Translations under genes and position numbers: made by a program
Notes under the pieces: model-generated
Seen by the model: the letters and a program-made list of their open reading frames with translations, nothing else
Databases searched by the model: none
Told to the model about the DNA's origin: nothing
Part shown: one piece after another, positions 44,690 to 56,219 of the stretch
How the letters are laid out: each line of letters opens with the position of its first letter
Position numbering within the stretch: position 1 is the stretch's first letter
Assembly: GCF_020509005.1 (NCBI RefSeq)
Contig: NC_063018.1
Location: 3,162,001-3,226,000 of the forward strand
DNA length: 64,000 nucleotides
Reading direction: 5' to 3'
Source: Fulvia fulva
Lineage: Eukaryota > Ascomycota > Dothideomycetes > Mycosphaerellales > Mycosphaerellaceae

Positions 44690-45975
44690 CTACTTAGCCT
44701 AGCTCCGCGTACGATCCTTCTAAATAACTATATACTATATATCGTTATACCTAATCTTAGAATCTACTAGATCCTCTACTTCGTATTCCTCCGATACCTA
44801 GCCTTTACGTTCGACGATTACGGGCGCTAGTAGTAGTCTACGTTATGTAGGCATCCCTTCGGTTACTACGCGGCGTAACTTACTCGTATAGAATACGTTA
44901 TAGATTTATATCCTATCGCTAAGTTCGAGTTTATACGAGCGTCTACCTACGGCCCTAACGACTCGAAACGGTCTAAGGAACTTATAATCGAGTTTCTTAT
45001 TTAGGCGTATAGTCTTAATATTACGGGCATCTAGTAGAACTATATCGTTAGGCTAGTAGGTAGGCGCTAGCGCTCGCTAAGTGTTTACGGCGTCGGCCGT
45101 TTATACTTACGTAAAAGTATATACGTTACGTAGCTCGTCTAGGCGGTCGCGGCGTATAGACTCGAGCACCCGCTATATTTATACTTAAGTGTCTTATATA
45201 TTATTAACTAATGCGTTAGCGGCCTCGACGTTAGGTACTTCCCGAGCTATAACTTATAGTTTAGCTAGGCTACTAAACTCTATCCGCGGGTAGCGGCTAG
45301 AGTCGGCAAAGAATAGAGTCATTCCGGTACTTATAGACTCGTAATTATTAAGGGCGAACTCGGCGTCGGGTAGTAACTCGACCTAGTTATCTTGTTAATA
45401 GTTAGTATAGGCGCGGATATACTATTCGAGTACTTAGTTTATACGTTCTAATTGCCTATCCGTTTCTAGATAGAAGGCTATAGAAAGATTCTAGTAGATA
45501 CTAAGCCTTACGTAGAGTCTACGGAAGAGCGCGCTAACAAATTACGTACCTCTATCGCTTACGACTACCTCCGGTAGGCCGTATACGGAGAATATATACT
45601 TATAGAACAAGGTAGCGGCGTACTTAGCGTTTAAGTTATTAGTAGAGAGTAGCCGTACGCGTTTAGTTAGTATATTAGTAACTGTTATAATATATTAATA
45701 GGTTAGTCTAGTATTAGGATCTTTACTAGCGGGTAGGTCGACGATAAAGTCTACGGCGATATACTTCTATTCGTAACCGGGCGTATAGTATAGAAATAGG
45801 GTGCCTTACTTTATTAGTCTTAATAGAGTCGAGCGCCTATATATTAGATAGTATCGTACGTATCTTACGACGTTACTTACTATACTAGGCTAGAAGAGGG
45901 TTTGCCTCTATAGTAGATTAAAAGTCTTTACTTACCTTAGTAGCTAGCTACTCTACTATTATAGTATTTACGTAC
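44690..45975 (-). pseudogene. GypE pol: integrase and chromodomain
   Basis: Minus-strand gypsy integrase, read right to left: IAVDFIVDLPASKDP near 45760-45720, NILTKRVRLLS near 45680-45650, YGLPEVVVSDRGT near 45580-45540, ETDRQLERIN near 45470-45440, AEFALNNYES near 45370-45340. The C-terminal GPF-like module LDYKFLRPFRVVRAVGRRSYKLE follows near 45010-44930. A chromodomain start (EEYEVEDLVDSKIRYN) is near 44800-44750, cut off at 44690 by the LINE tail. The upstream part of this element lies beyond the composite insertion at 45976-47886. Confidence 0.9.
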
Positions 45976-47028
45976 GGTCGACGACGAGAATTACCTATAC
46001 GTAGTATCGGCTACGAACCTCTCGTCTTACTACGAGAGAGCTAAGTATTCTTACGCTAGAGCGTCGTAGGCGTAACGGGCGCGTAACGTAGGCGAAGCCG
46101 CGGCGAATAGAGGACTACTAGCAAAACGGGTATAAAAACTATCCGACGAGCGTGTACTCGTGTCGGGAGCGAGTCCCTCTTCTTTTATAAGAAGGGCGCG
46201 GAACCGTGGCCTATACGCTCGATAGGACACCTCTAGTATAAGTATAGAATTTTCACCTCCGGAGACCGTAAACTAAGCGGGCTAAGCGACGAATATTAGA
46301 CGAGCGGACTATAGAACAATAACTAAGCGGACTATACGACGGCGTCGAGCGGACTACGAAATAATCTAGTGTTTACTAGCGGGCAATACGGTAGGTAGGT
46401 AGATACGCGACGAAGCCTATAAGGGCCTATTAAGTACCCGGTATAGGAACGAGGGTTTTACCTAAGGTACTACCTATTCCGCTATATAACGTACCTAGTC
46501 TAATATAGTAGATTACGACAAGGAAAAGACGGCTATTAGGACGGGGAAAAGACGTATAATACGAGTAGATTAGTTCTATAATCGGGGAGGATCGAGGGTA
46601 GGGTAATAAGGAACTCTATATTAGTTAGTAGGCAGAAACGTAAGGAGTACGCTACCCGGCGTAGTATATGTCCCGAGCAAACCTACGAGGTATAGACGGC
46701 CGCTTTCTAGAGATAGGCTACGGTAACGCGAAGGGCGTTAAAACCTAGGGCGTAGTATATACTAGTAGCGACGGCTAATACTATCTATATAGCCCGAGAG
46801 GACGGATACGTATATCGGTTAATAGAGAGTACTAAAGGGCTTAGGCCTATAGAGGTAGATATTAGCTTAAGGAGTAAATAGGGAGGGAGGGCGTAGAGGG
46901 AAGCTTTTGCTCCGGGCTAACCTCTCAAAACGAGGCTATACGGTAGTACTAGATAAGTAGGAAAGCGCGGTTAAGACTTATTACCTTATCTTATAGCTAG
47001 CTTACTAAATACGATTCCTTTCTTACTA
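45976..47028 (+). repeat. W unit copy 2 (1,053 bp)
   Basis: Same limits and length as 11492-12544, from GGTCGACGACGAG to CTTACTA. Differences I noticed are transitions, such as GCGCGACGG to GCGTAACGG near 46070 and CTCGTAGC to CTTATAGC near 46990. It is non-coding as far as I can read. Confidence 0.9.
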
Positions 47029-47886
47029 GGGACTACGGATCTCCTACTTAGGCAAGTCGGTATAGTACCTAGTATAGAAAGTCATCGCTAGTATAGTCGT
47101 AAGGGCCCGCAAATTAGTACTAGCGTATAAGGGTATTCGACCCGGAAACGAGCCGAACTACCGGGTAAGGGACGAGTAGCTAGTAACATGATAGGAAGCT
47201 AAGAAATCGTTTATAGAGCAACTATAGAAAGAGAGGTGGAACAACTAGGGTGTAGGGTATAGTAGACGCCCTTAGCTAGCGGGACAACCTAAGGAATAGT
47301 TAGCTATAAAGTCCGCGGTCAAGTACCCCCCGAAGCTTATCTACTACCGCCTTACGAGGGTATAGAGTAGTATAGTAACCTAACTACAAAGCGAACACAT
47401 CGGCCTCTAGGGGTACCTATTATAGAGGAAGTTTCTAGAATATACAAATACTAGCTACCCCTACGGCTATTACTCCTAGAACGTACGGTACGTACTCCTC
47501 GTCTATCCGAGGTAGTCGCTAGGAAGGGGGGAGTAGATAGTAAAGGCGAGGAACCGGACGATTAGGGCACTTCTTGATAACGTTAAGGACCTACGGCGTA
47601 TTACGAACTAGATAGTAGAGAAGGGCTAGCTAGAATAGTACCGCCTAGTAGGAGTAGTATAGGAAGAGAGGACACGGCGTAGCGCGACGAGACCGGCTAG
47701 GAGCGGGGGCTAACGGGGTAGTGATATAGACTACGTACGTTTAGAGGGAAAGCTAATCTAGATAAGGAGTAGTCGGGGGCGGGAAGGGTTTTTATCTATT
47801 CGGGGTTCCCTTTATATATAATAATAGATATATACCTATATAGGCCGAATAGGGTCCTAGAATAGGGGAATGACAAATCTATTATC
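47029..47886 (+). pseudogene. LINE-A copy 3: 5'-truncated ORF2 C-terminus and 3' UTR
   Basis: This aligns with 35440-36302. It contains the end of ORF2 (TRS-like GLRTSYLGKS region, RTGNEPNYR-type stretch, Cys/His motif) and the 3' untranslated region. It has more CpA-to-TpA changes than copies 1 and 2 over the same stretch (for example GCACAG in copy 2 is GTATAG here). The junction with W shares a CTA with the LINE-A sequence at 35437-35439, a possible microhomology. Confidence 0.9.
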
Positions 47887-48420
47887 TATTTACGTACTAT
47901 CCGGGTACGGAGGTTCTAAAAGGCTAGGATATATAAGGCTTTATCGACGTATAGTCGATCCGCGATAATTTCGTAATCTAATACGGCAATCTTCTATTAT
48001 TATAGCTATACGTTAGCGATCCCTTACTAGAGATCGGACTTCAGTTTTAGTATACGTATCGTTATAGACCGGCTATTATATACTTCTATATATAGTTCTT
48101 CTTTATATAACTCCGTTTACTCCCGTTCTTCTAGTAGCGTAGGTTCGTCTAACGGCCCTATACTTCCTTCGACAGGTTACTCGTTACTAGGCGTCTCTTT
48201 AACTAGAACTCTACTATCTAGTTCCGAGTCGACGTCACTACCTACCTCGGCGTCGTTTAGTTCGAGTAGCGGCTATATTATGTCTCGCTAGGCAAGGCGG
48301 GTTAATCGCCGGGGAGTAGCGATATTACTAGTATAGTAGTCTTCTTCTTTATCGTCTAAGTCGTAAATTAATAGTACTTAATTATTACGGATAGTAATCT
48401 ATAAGACGATAGTATAGAGT
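47887..48420 (-). pseudogene. GypE pol: RNase H/integrase linker and integrase zinc-binding start
   Basis: Minus-strand reading from about 48420: VLLIYDLDDKEEDYY, then an acidic stretch (LELNDAEVGSDVDSELDS), then KIAVLDYEIIADRLYVDKAL and RTRIVRK at the left edge. The last part is the usual lead-in to the gypsy integrase zinc-binding domain, which continues at 45975 after the composite insertion. Stops are TAG. Confidence 0.75.
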
Positions 48421-48557
48421 TACCGTAAAACAAGCGTTATTTAGTAAGGCTACGAAAGAGAAGCGCAAAGCGCGCGAGATATATAGGGAAGCGCTAAGGC
48501 GCTAGTACGCGGGGAAGAGCCGCGGCGCGACGTTACGGTAGTAGTAAACCGAAATAG
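48421..48557 (-). repeat. GypF 3' LTR (left end uncertain)
   Basis: In sense direction it begins TATTTCGGTTTAC (TGTTTCGG before mutation) right after the polypurine tract AAAGGGAGGGGTAC. The distal end is uncertain; GypE coding starts by about 48420. It contains repeated GCGC-rich motifs (48460-48540). Confidence 0.5.
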
Positions 48558-48559
48558 TA

Positions 48560-50579
48560 CCCCTCCCTTTAGATCGCTATTTGTCCTCGGACGGCTCTAT
48601 CTCTATAGTAGTATATCTACGGAAACTATATTATCCTCTAGTCTACCTTATTTAGCTTAATGTCGATTACTATATCCGTCTGGCGGCTAAGCTAGTACGG
48701 CTATATAGAGGCTTAGGGTATATTACGATAAGACACTAACAGCGACTCCTTAGAGAAGCCCGATCCTTATAGAAGTAGGTATACGCGGTTCTATAGCAGC
48801 CCTAGCGTATTAAGTATCCTAGGATAAAACTCTATCGTACTCGTATTAAGTCTTATCGAGCGGCGTAACGTCCTTACTTATAGCTTAGACGCCGTTACGG
48901 GCGTATTAGTTTACGGTATAACTACCGGTATAGACGTACTCGCGTTCTCCGTAGGTACCTAGCTAGACTTAGTATAAGATCGTAGTATACTAGTAACTTG
49001 GTCCTTATTAGGTACCTAGTCGTACGGCGGCTTAAAGTCGGCGGGTATAGACTTCGTCGGAAAGTTATAGTAGAAGTCTATAATAGAGGCGGCTACTCCT
49101 ACTAATACTTCTAGTAGCTCCTAGCTCGGCTCGCGGTATCCTTTCTACTTTACTAGGTACTTATACTCGTCTTGCTTCTATAGTAAGTGTTTTAGTAGTC
49201 TTCCCTTTAGTTTGAAATATTTCCTATCGAGTATGTCCTCTACGAAGTACTCTTTAGATATTTCGCCGTCGTCGTCGTAGGTGATCTCGATTAGAGGCGG
49301 CGGTACTAGGATCTGTCTAGGTTCGGGGTTATTAGTAGCTAGTTATAGGAGCGAGGCGTAGAAAATGCTATAGAGATTGCCTAACTAATCGAGTATTATA
49401 ACGCGGTAAGCATTTTAATACGGAAGTACTACGGTGATCTCGTACGGCCCTACGTTCTTAATGTCGAGCTTTTTAGACGGGCGTATTATTAACTAGTTAG
49501 TAGTATTAATGTAAACTTCGTCGCCGATGTTGTAATTCGGAGGTAGCTAGCGATATACGTTTATAAAATCTACTTATAACGCTTAGGCTAACACAATTTC
49601 TTACCTTAGGTATATATATATCTAGTTTATACGCTTAGTAAACGTATTCGTAGATTCTATATCGAGTCGTTACTTATAGGGTATAAGCTTTATAGGGGTA
49701 GTTAGACTAGTATCCGTGAATTCTAGGTTACGACCGGTATTAGCGTAGAAGGGTAAGACTCTAGTAGTAGCTAATATATAATTGTTAGTAGTAAACTCGG
49801 TAAGTAGTAACTAATCAACCTAATTATCTTAGGCGTAGTTAATGTAGGCCCTAAGGTAACGTTCTATAACCTTATTCGTGTTTTTAGACTATCTATCGGA
49901 TTCTAGGTAAAAGGCCGTCGATAGTCGTTATTAAATACTAAGTAGGGAGTAAACTCGTCTCTAGAACGTAGACGTCTACTAGGAGCCCCGATCCGAGACA
50001 ATGCTCTTAGGAATGCTATAACGTACGAAGATGTAGCGGATAAAGATATATATAATATATAGGGCGTCTATCTATAGCACTAGAATTAGGTGTCTCTCCT
50101 TAGTAAGCCTATCCGTAACTATAAGGACGTTCTTATACGTTTGTCTATCGGTTAAGCTCTTACTTACGGGCAGATCTATAACGAAGTCAATAGCGATATC
50201 CTCCTATACTCCGAAGGGTGCCGGTAATAGTATAAGGAGGCCCTAATACTACTGACTTCACGGAACTGTTGTTCTATATATAACATAATTACGGACGAAT
50301 CTCTTAATCGTTTATACTATACGTAGCTAGCGGTAGTATCTACTAATTAACTCGAATGTCTTTTCACGGCCGGGATGCCTAGCCGCGGGTATGTCGTAGA
50401 AACGTTTCGTGATTAGAGTACGAAGTTCTAGTACGCTAGTAACTTCTAGGACAAACAAGCTATATCCTCTATAGGCGTTCTTTATATAGATTATACTATC
50501 TTCTACTTTGGACGCGCGATCGTCGATCTTATATTTACGTAATAGGGGTACTTACTAGTTCTAGGATAGCTATTATATA
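48560..50579 (-). pseudogene. GypF pol: integrase, chromodomain and C-terminal extension
   Basis: Read right to left: the integrase core with EDIAIDFVIDLPVSKS near 50190-50150, IVTDRLTKERHLI near 50120-50085, and YSIPKSIVSDRGS near 50020-49985. The second half follows near 49900-49500. A chromodomain (EYFVEDILDRKYFKLKGR ... YLVK-KGYREPSQELLE) spans about 49260-49110, ending in DFYYNFPTKSIPADF near 49060. A further C-terminal region reaches 48570. Stops are mostly TAG. LINE-D interrupts it at 50579; the upstream RNase H resumes at 55486. Confidence 0.9.
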
Positions 50580-50869
50580 GATAGATAGATGATTCATTTA
50601 CCTGTTATAGTGCCCTCCGGCCTATACGGGTTTATGTCTATATATGTTACTATATAAGGTAGGAAATCTATTCCTAGGTAAAAACCTCCTCTCCTTCTCT
50701 AATAGCTTCCTTGCTATGAGTTCTCAGTTTTCCTTCTATTAGGGTGTACTAGTGTTATAGTGGTTAGCCTCTAACTACCTTGTCTACAACCCTAGAATTG
50801 TCCCCCTCTTCCTGCTCTCCTCCTCCTTCTTTCTCTCCTTAATCTATCTCTCTGTTTCCCTAGTAAGAG

Positions 50870-53800
50870 AGAACTGCTCCAAAAATCCTTAGTAGATGAT
50901 CCACCTTGTAATTCTCTAGAGGTCTCCCTTATTACTAATTATGGCTTAGAAGTTTCTGTTCCTTGCCCTTGCCCTCCATTCACCTCTCCCTATACTCTAT
51001 TCTTTGCAAACCAGAAGTCTATTTTCGACATTCTAGGACAGGTAGCCGTATAGGCAACTCTTGTCTTCGATACCTAGGACTTTTCTCTAATATAGGTATG
51101 CCCTGACTCCGATGTGTTCAGAGCGGATTTGTATTACTATGCTTACTTCTGACCTGGTTAGGTCTGAGTACAGTAGGTAGTTATAGCTACCAAACTGTTA
51201 GAGTGCCTTTAGGGTTCCTAGCCTCTATAGGGTTCTTGTCCATTTAGTCTTCTAGAGGAGTCCTACTATCCTTTTAGCTAGAGACTGTTACTTCTTCCCT
51301 TGGCTAGCTACTGATCCTCTCCCTTAAGCCCTTCTGTCGCGTTCCTACTAGGCTAGGTATAGCTGTTCTGTTAGTTCTTTGAACTTCTATAGGTCCTGCT
51401 ACTTCTATAGGGCTAGATTAGGTCTTGCTTGTCTATGCCTTCTTGTGTACTAGCTCCTGATTTTGTTAACTGCCTTCTAGATTACTAGCTAGGCTGGGTA
51501 TATAGACGTCTTTCCTATATACTAGTATCTCAACCCTTGAAGGTAGAGCTTGGCTGGTAGGGAGCTAGACTCCATTTCGACCACCCTTATTAGAGTTGAC
51601 TTGTATGCTCTAAGCACCTTTTTCAGACAGGAGGCTTAGGCTCTGCTAATAGGGTCTACAATTCTCTTTAGGATCTTGTCTTGGGCTGACTAGATCTAGG
51701 CTCTATATAGCATAGCTGGCTTTATAATGGCCTTGTACATAACCTTTGCTTTCGCAAATGTGGCTCCCTATATAGAGGCTATAAGCCTGTCAATTGATTG
51801 CCTGTTGTTGTCTACTCTTGCCTATGCTTTCTTGACCTATAGTCCCTAGCTGAGCTTTAGATCTAGCCATATTCCTAGCACCTTTAATTCACTTAAGGGC
51901 TCTGTTGTGTGTCCCTGAATAGTGATTAGGGCTTGCATATTGTGTCTGTTTCTGGCTCTACTGAAGTGGATAAGTTGATACTTCTCTAGGGCAAATCTGG
52001 CTCTATATTTCCTAGCCCGTTCCTCACATTCCTTGTGTTTCTTCTATAAGATTCTGCAGTTCTCTTCTGTGCTATCTGACTAGGCTAGGATGTTTGTGTT
52101 ATCTACAAACCCTAAGGCTAATATGTTTCTGGAGTTTAGCTTTGCTAGCAGGTCTGCCATAAAGAGGAGAAACAGGATTGGAGACATTGTTGATCCCTAT
52201 AGGATTCCTGTCTCTATAGGCATGCTGTTAGATTTGTATCTGCCTAGTCTTAGTCTTATAGTTCTGCCTCTAAGGAAGGACTGGACAAACTAGACTGTCT
52301 AGTTAGGGATAGCCTTCTGTTTCAGGATGTAGATCAGCCTCTGGTGTGAGACATTGTCAAAGGCTCCTGATATGTCTAGTGAGAGGAGTGTGGCTGCTTT
52401 GTTGTTCCTAAAGTGCTATAGGGTCTTGATCTGCTCTGTGATAAGTTCCATAGCTGTTAGTGTTAATCTTTGTTTCCTGCCTCCCATCTGTTCTTCAGGA
52501 AGGATTCCATGTTCTTCAGCTAGGTTTGTCAGCCTTTCTGCTATGATCTTTTCCAGGAGTTTGCCTAGTGTGTTGAGCAAGGCAATAGGTCTGTATGCCT
52601 TTAGCTTTGTGTAGTCCTCTTTCTGTGGTTTTCTCAAGACCACAGTCAGTGACTCCTTGAAGTGTTTAGGGCAGTGTCCTTGGGCTATACACTGTGAAAA
52701 GATGTTTAACAGTGCAGGGGAGATCTGGTCCTTGCATGTCTTAATGAACAAGTTTGGAATCCCATCTGGTCCTGGGGCCTTGTTTCCTGAGAGTCTCTTA
52801 ATGATGCTCTTGATCTCTCCCTCTCCCACTATGCAGGATTGCTCTAGTGGTGTTGGATACACACTGCCCTCTAGATCCTGTAGGTCAGCTTCTACCTGTG
52901 TGCCAAAGAAATGTTTCCCCAATGCCTGTGCCTTTCCTAGGAGAGTATGTTGGATTACTCCTTCCTAGTCTTCACTGTTTGGAAACTGGGGCAGCATGTT
53001 TCTGTCCTATATAGGTTGTCTTGCCCACTTTGCTACTTTCCACATCTTCTCAGGATTCTGGGTAATAGATCCAACTGTTGACCTCCACTCCAGCATCTTG
53101 TCCCTCTTGATCTAGGCCTTCTTGTCTCTGGTTGCCTGGTTGTATCTGTCCTATGCTTCCTGGGAGTGACTCTGGGTAAGGGCTCTCCTGGCCTGCCTGG
53201 CTACCTTGACCTTCTCTGAGCATTCCTTTGTCCAGAATGGCTTCTGGTACAGTGACTGTTTCTTTTCTCTAGTGTAGGCTGCTGCAGTTTCCTGCATTGT
53301 TCTAACCAGTTCTGCTACTGCTTGGTCTATGTCTAAGGCTGTTTCCAGTCTCCTGGTCTCTAGTCCAGCTAGCTTCTGTTCCAGGTCTTGTCTGATCTGT
53401 TCCCAGTTGGCTGCCTTCCAGGCCAGCTGAGGTTCTAGGTCTCCTTCCTGCTGTGTCTGTGTTTCAAACTCCACCTGAATTGGGAGGTGATCTGATGAGG
53501 ACTCCAAGTCCTGGTTAACCCAGCATCTGGTGACCTTCTGCTGCAGGTCATGTGATGCAAAGCACAGGTCAATGGTGCTTGAGCTTGCTCTCTGTGACCA
53601 GGTAGTTAGGCCCTTTAGAGTAACTAGGTGCATGTTGTTGCTTTAGGTAGTGGAGAGGAGTCTGTTAGCTAGGAAGTGATGGGCAGGTGCAAAGTCTGAT
53701 CTCTATATAGGATGGTGCAAGTTGAAGTCTCCTAGCACGATGTGTTGGTAGTCACTCTACAAGATGTCTGGCAGCTGTTGTAGTGTGCCTAGCTAGGTGC

Positions 53801-54160
53801 TGCTTCTAGAGCTAGGGGGTAGGTTGTATATACTGTAGATGTGGATGCTGCCTTGGTTAGTGTTGAGTCTGACTGAGGTGATGTCTCCCCCTTCCTATTG
53901 GATTTGTTCCTAGCTGTCTGTTACTATCTCTTTGCTGATGTACATACATGTTCTAGGGGTGCCTTGTTTAGCTAGGAGTGTGTGATACCTTAGGTCGTTA
54001 GTAGTAGATAGTCTGTTAGATTTGCTGTTGATCTAAGGTTCCTAGACTGCAATGACTAGGTGTTTCTTTAGGTCTAGTGCTTAGAGAAAGCTTCTCAGAC
54101 CTTGTGCTGGCTTTTGTTGACATTGTACTGGATAGTGGTAAGATTGGGTGTCTTAATCAT
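50870..54160 (-). pseudogene. LINE-D ORF2 (endonuclease and reverse transcriptase)
   Basis: The ATG at 54160 opens MIKTPNLTTIQYNVNKSQHKV. Near 54090 one base is missing relative to LINE-C, so the reading shifts; the rest continues in the frame of two open stretches, 53151-53633 (endonuclease end: STIDLCF, SSDHLPI) and 52416-52922 (RT start: GNKAPGPDGIPN). GDFNLHHP lies near 53730. The RT catalytic box near 52110 reads FVDN instead of FVDD, which destroys a catalytic Asp. The C-terminal half to about 50870 is broken by TAG codons. Not functional. Confidence 0.9.
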
Positions 54161-55330
54161 GACTCATCTATACTGGTCTCCTGCTAGTCTTCTCGTGCTT
54201 CCTGCTGCTGGCTGCTATTTGGGATTGTGGTAAGGTTGAGCCTGCTTTGTGACGGGTCTCTTCCTGCAACCACAATTGATTTTGGTCTACCTATAGCAGG
54301 GTGGCCTTGAGCCTGTGTGGTCTCTTCTGTTCTGCCTCTTTTCAGAGGGTTGTAGACAGTCCTTAGGGGTTCTTGGGTGATTGTCCCTGTCTGGAATCTG
54401 ATAGGGGTGTTGATCCTGGCTTCTCTTGCCCTCCTCTTTGCCTCAATCCTAGCTGTGCAGTCTTGGGACCAGGAAGGGTGTTTCTTTCCACAGCATGCAC
54501 ATCTGGCTTCACTCTTTAGGGCTGTGCAATTCTGTACTTTGTGGCTACTAGCACAGTAGGAACAAGTGTCCTTTTGGCTTATGCATCTAGTAGAGATATG
54601 ACCATACTGTTGGCACTTGAAACATTATAGTAGTCTGTGGGTACTTCTATAGATTTCTGTGTCTATTCTTTCATATTCCTAGAAGATGCCCTTGTTAAGC
54701 ACGGTGTTTGCCTGTTCTACAGTGCCTATCTAGAGCACTAGAGAAGACTCTCTCTTTGTGTCCTTTGTCTTTCTATTGACCTATGCTGCTTTTGTGATCT
54801 GTAGCCCTAGGCATATAGCCTAGTTCTGGTCCTATAGCCTCTTAAGGTCTCCTTTAATGTCAAACTTTGTAGTCATCCTATAGGCAATAACCATATTTTG
54901 TTGGTGTGAGACCTTAGCCGTCTTGCCTAGTTTGACTGTCCACTCCTTCTGTGTCTCTAGCCTCTTCCTGTCTTGCTCCTATGCTATGAACAGCTTAAGG
55001 ACACCTCCCTTCTCTTTCCTGGCTCTAATAATGCCTTGTATCCCAATCTTCTGTATGATCTCCTTGCCTAACAGGCCCTTAATCTCTTTCTGCTCTTGCT
55101 AGTCGGAAATGTAGACCTTGATAGCTGTTTTCTAGGGGGGGAGGGTTTTGGGATGCAACTGCTGCCCAGGTTAGTTAGCTTAGTCTCTAGCCTTCCTATA
55201 TCCTCTTCTTTGCTGCTGCTACTACCGTCCTATTAATGATCTATCCTGTTTGGCTCCTTAGTGCCTTTAGCCCTCTAAGGAGCTCCAAAATTATCCCCTT
55301 AAGTACTCTTTCTAAGTGCTCGCCATCTCC
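54157..55330 (-). pseudogene. LINE-D ORF1 (gag-like, three zinc knuckles)
   Basis: ORF1 begins in the 5' part of LINE-D; the start is not certain. Its C-terminal half carries three intact knuckles near 54645-54455: CFKCQQYGHISTRC, CSYCASSHKVQNC and CACCGKKHPSWSQDC, the same layout as LINE-C. It ends DTSIDES-stop-like at 54159-54157, where the TGA overlaps the ORF2 ATG in ATGA. TAG codons break the N-terminal half. Confidence 0.8.
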
Positions 55331-55485
55331 TACCATTGCCATTGTTTCTACCTTCCTATAGACCTCCTTCTACTCGTTACTCTCCTACTCCTAGTCGTTT
55401 CCTACGATCGCTATTATCGTGTCTCTCTAATAGTAGTAGTAGGTAAATAATACCTAAGGCTTACGGTATCGATAGCTATTATATA

Positions 55486-55953
55486 GTAGCCTAAACGGTC
55501 TCTTTGTTATATAGAGCCTTAACTTATATAAGTAAATCCTACTATACTGCCTACTACGCTACCTCCCCCTCCCGTAGCTCGCTTGAATTAAGCTTGATAT
55601 CGAGGCGAGCGGGCGGTAGGATGACCTAGCTCTAATACTATAGACGTAGATCGCTTAGATCTGACGGTAGATCTTATAATCGTCTAGTAAGACTATTAGG
55701 CTTTATGCCCTATACACCTAGACGATAGGTGATTTTGAATACGAACTGTACTAGGAACTATACCTAGCGTACCTACCGTCTATTAAGTTATTTCGTACTT
55801 ATAAAGTATTCTAGGTTCTTATAATTAGAGTAGATAATAACGGGATTATTATCTATATCCTTCGTATTCTCGAAAGCGGTGTCTATATTATCGTCTAAGT
55901 TAACGGTAAGCTTAGGTCTCTATTCTTCGAAGGCGAGGACGATAGCTAATAGT
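55486..55953 (-). pseudogene. GypF pol: RNase H end
   Basis: Continues GypF upstream of LINE-D. The minus-strand reading starts LLAIVLAFEE-RPKL at 55950, then IIYSNYKNLEYFISTK near 55850-55800, ITYRLGV-GIKPNSLTRR near 55750-55700 and a linker. These are the RNase H/tether motifs of gypsy elements. CopA copy 2 interrupts it at 55953/55954, so the RT, protease and gag of GypF should lie beyond the right edge. Confidence 0.85.
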
Positions 55954-56160
55954 TATCGCGATCCGAGCGTATATATAGGCAACATCCTATTATTAAAACT
56001 TAAGGCCACGTACGCTAAGAATTAGGTAACTAATTAGTCACCTATAGCCTCTTTAAGAGCAACACTTGTCTATTCTAGATAGATATATACAATATATAAC
56101 CTGCTTTTGAAACACCCTATATAAGCCCGTATAATAACTTCCTATACTTCTAACGTAATA
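55954..56160 (+). repeat. CopA copy 2 5' LTR
   Basis: 207 bp, TATCGCGATCC (mutated TGTCGCG) to CGTAATA (mutated CGTGACA). It aligns base for base with the other CopA LTRs apart from CpA/TpG transitions. Confidence 0.92.
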
Positions 56161-56173
56161 GTTATAAGCTCGA
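56161..56173 (+). promoter_or_regulatory. CopA copy 2 primer binding site
   Basis: GTTATAAGCTCGA follows the LTR directly. Reverting RIP-type changes, with copy 1 as a second witness, gives GTTATGAGCCCG, complementary to the anticodon arm of initiator tRNA-Met. Confidence 0.6.
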
Positions 56174-56219
56174 TTAGCGCTCACTAATATTCGCTACGAT
56201 AAGGAAGCCCTAAAGCAGA

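Larger units (their letters stand above)
45976..47886 (+). mobile_element. Composite retroelement: W unit copy 2 fused to a LINE-A 3' fragment
   Basis: A 1,911-bp insertion made of the W unit (45976-47028) followed directly by LINE-A 3' sequence (47029-47886, matching 35440-36302 of copy 2) and the LINE tail. The whole is bracketed by the 11-bp duplication tatttacgtac (45965-45975 and 47887-47897), so it entered as one piece. Taking it out restores the GypE integrase zinc-binding region (RTRIVRKYYNSRVAS, a mutated form of the common HDSPVAGHPG motif). It resembles Magnaporthe MINE composites in layout. Confidence 0.9.
50580..55470 (-). mobile_element. LINE-D, Tad1/MGL-like LINE, partly mutated
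   Basis: Minus-strand LINE with (TAGATAGA) tail at 50580 and a 15-bp duplication gatagctattatata (50565-50579 and 55471-55485). It sits in GypF. It is related to LINE-C but a separate family. Mutation is uneven: about 52400-53650 keeps most CA and TG dinucleotides, while both ends show many CTATAG and TAG motifs. Confidence 0.92.

Noticed and set aside
50580..50595. Short tandem TAGA/TCTA arrays (also 2319, 36290, 43987, 44675)
   Set aside because: They are LINE tails; there are no spacers of CRISPR type.
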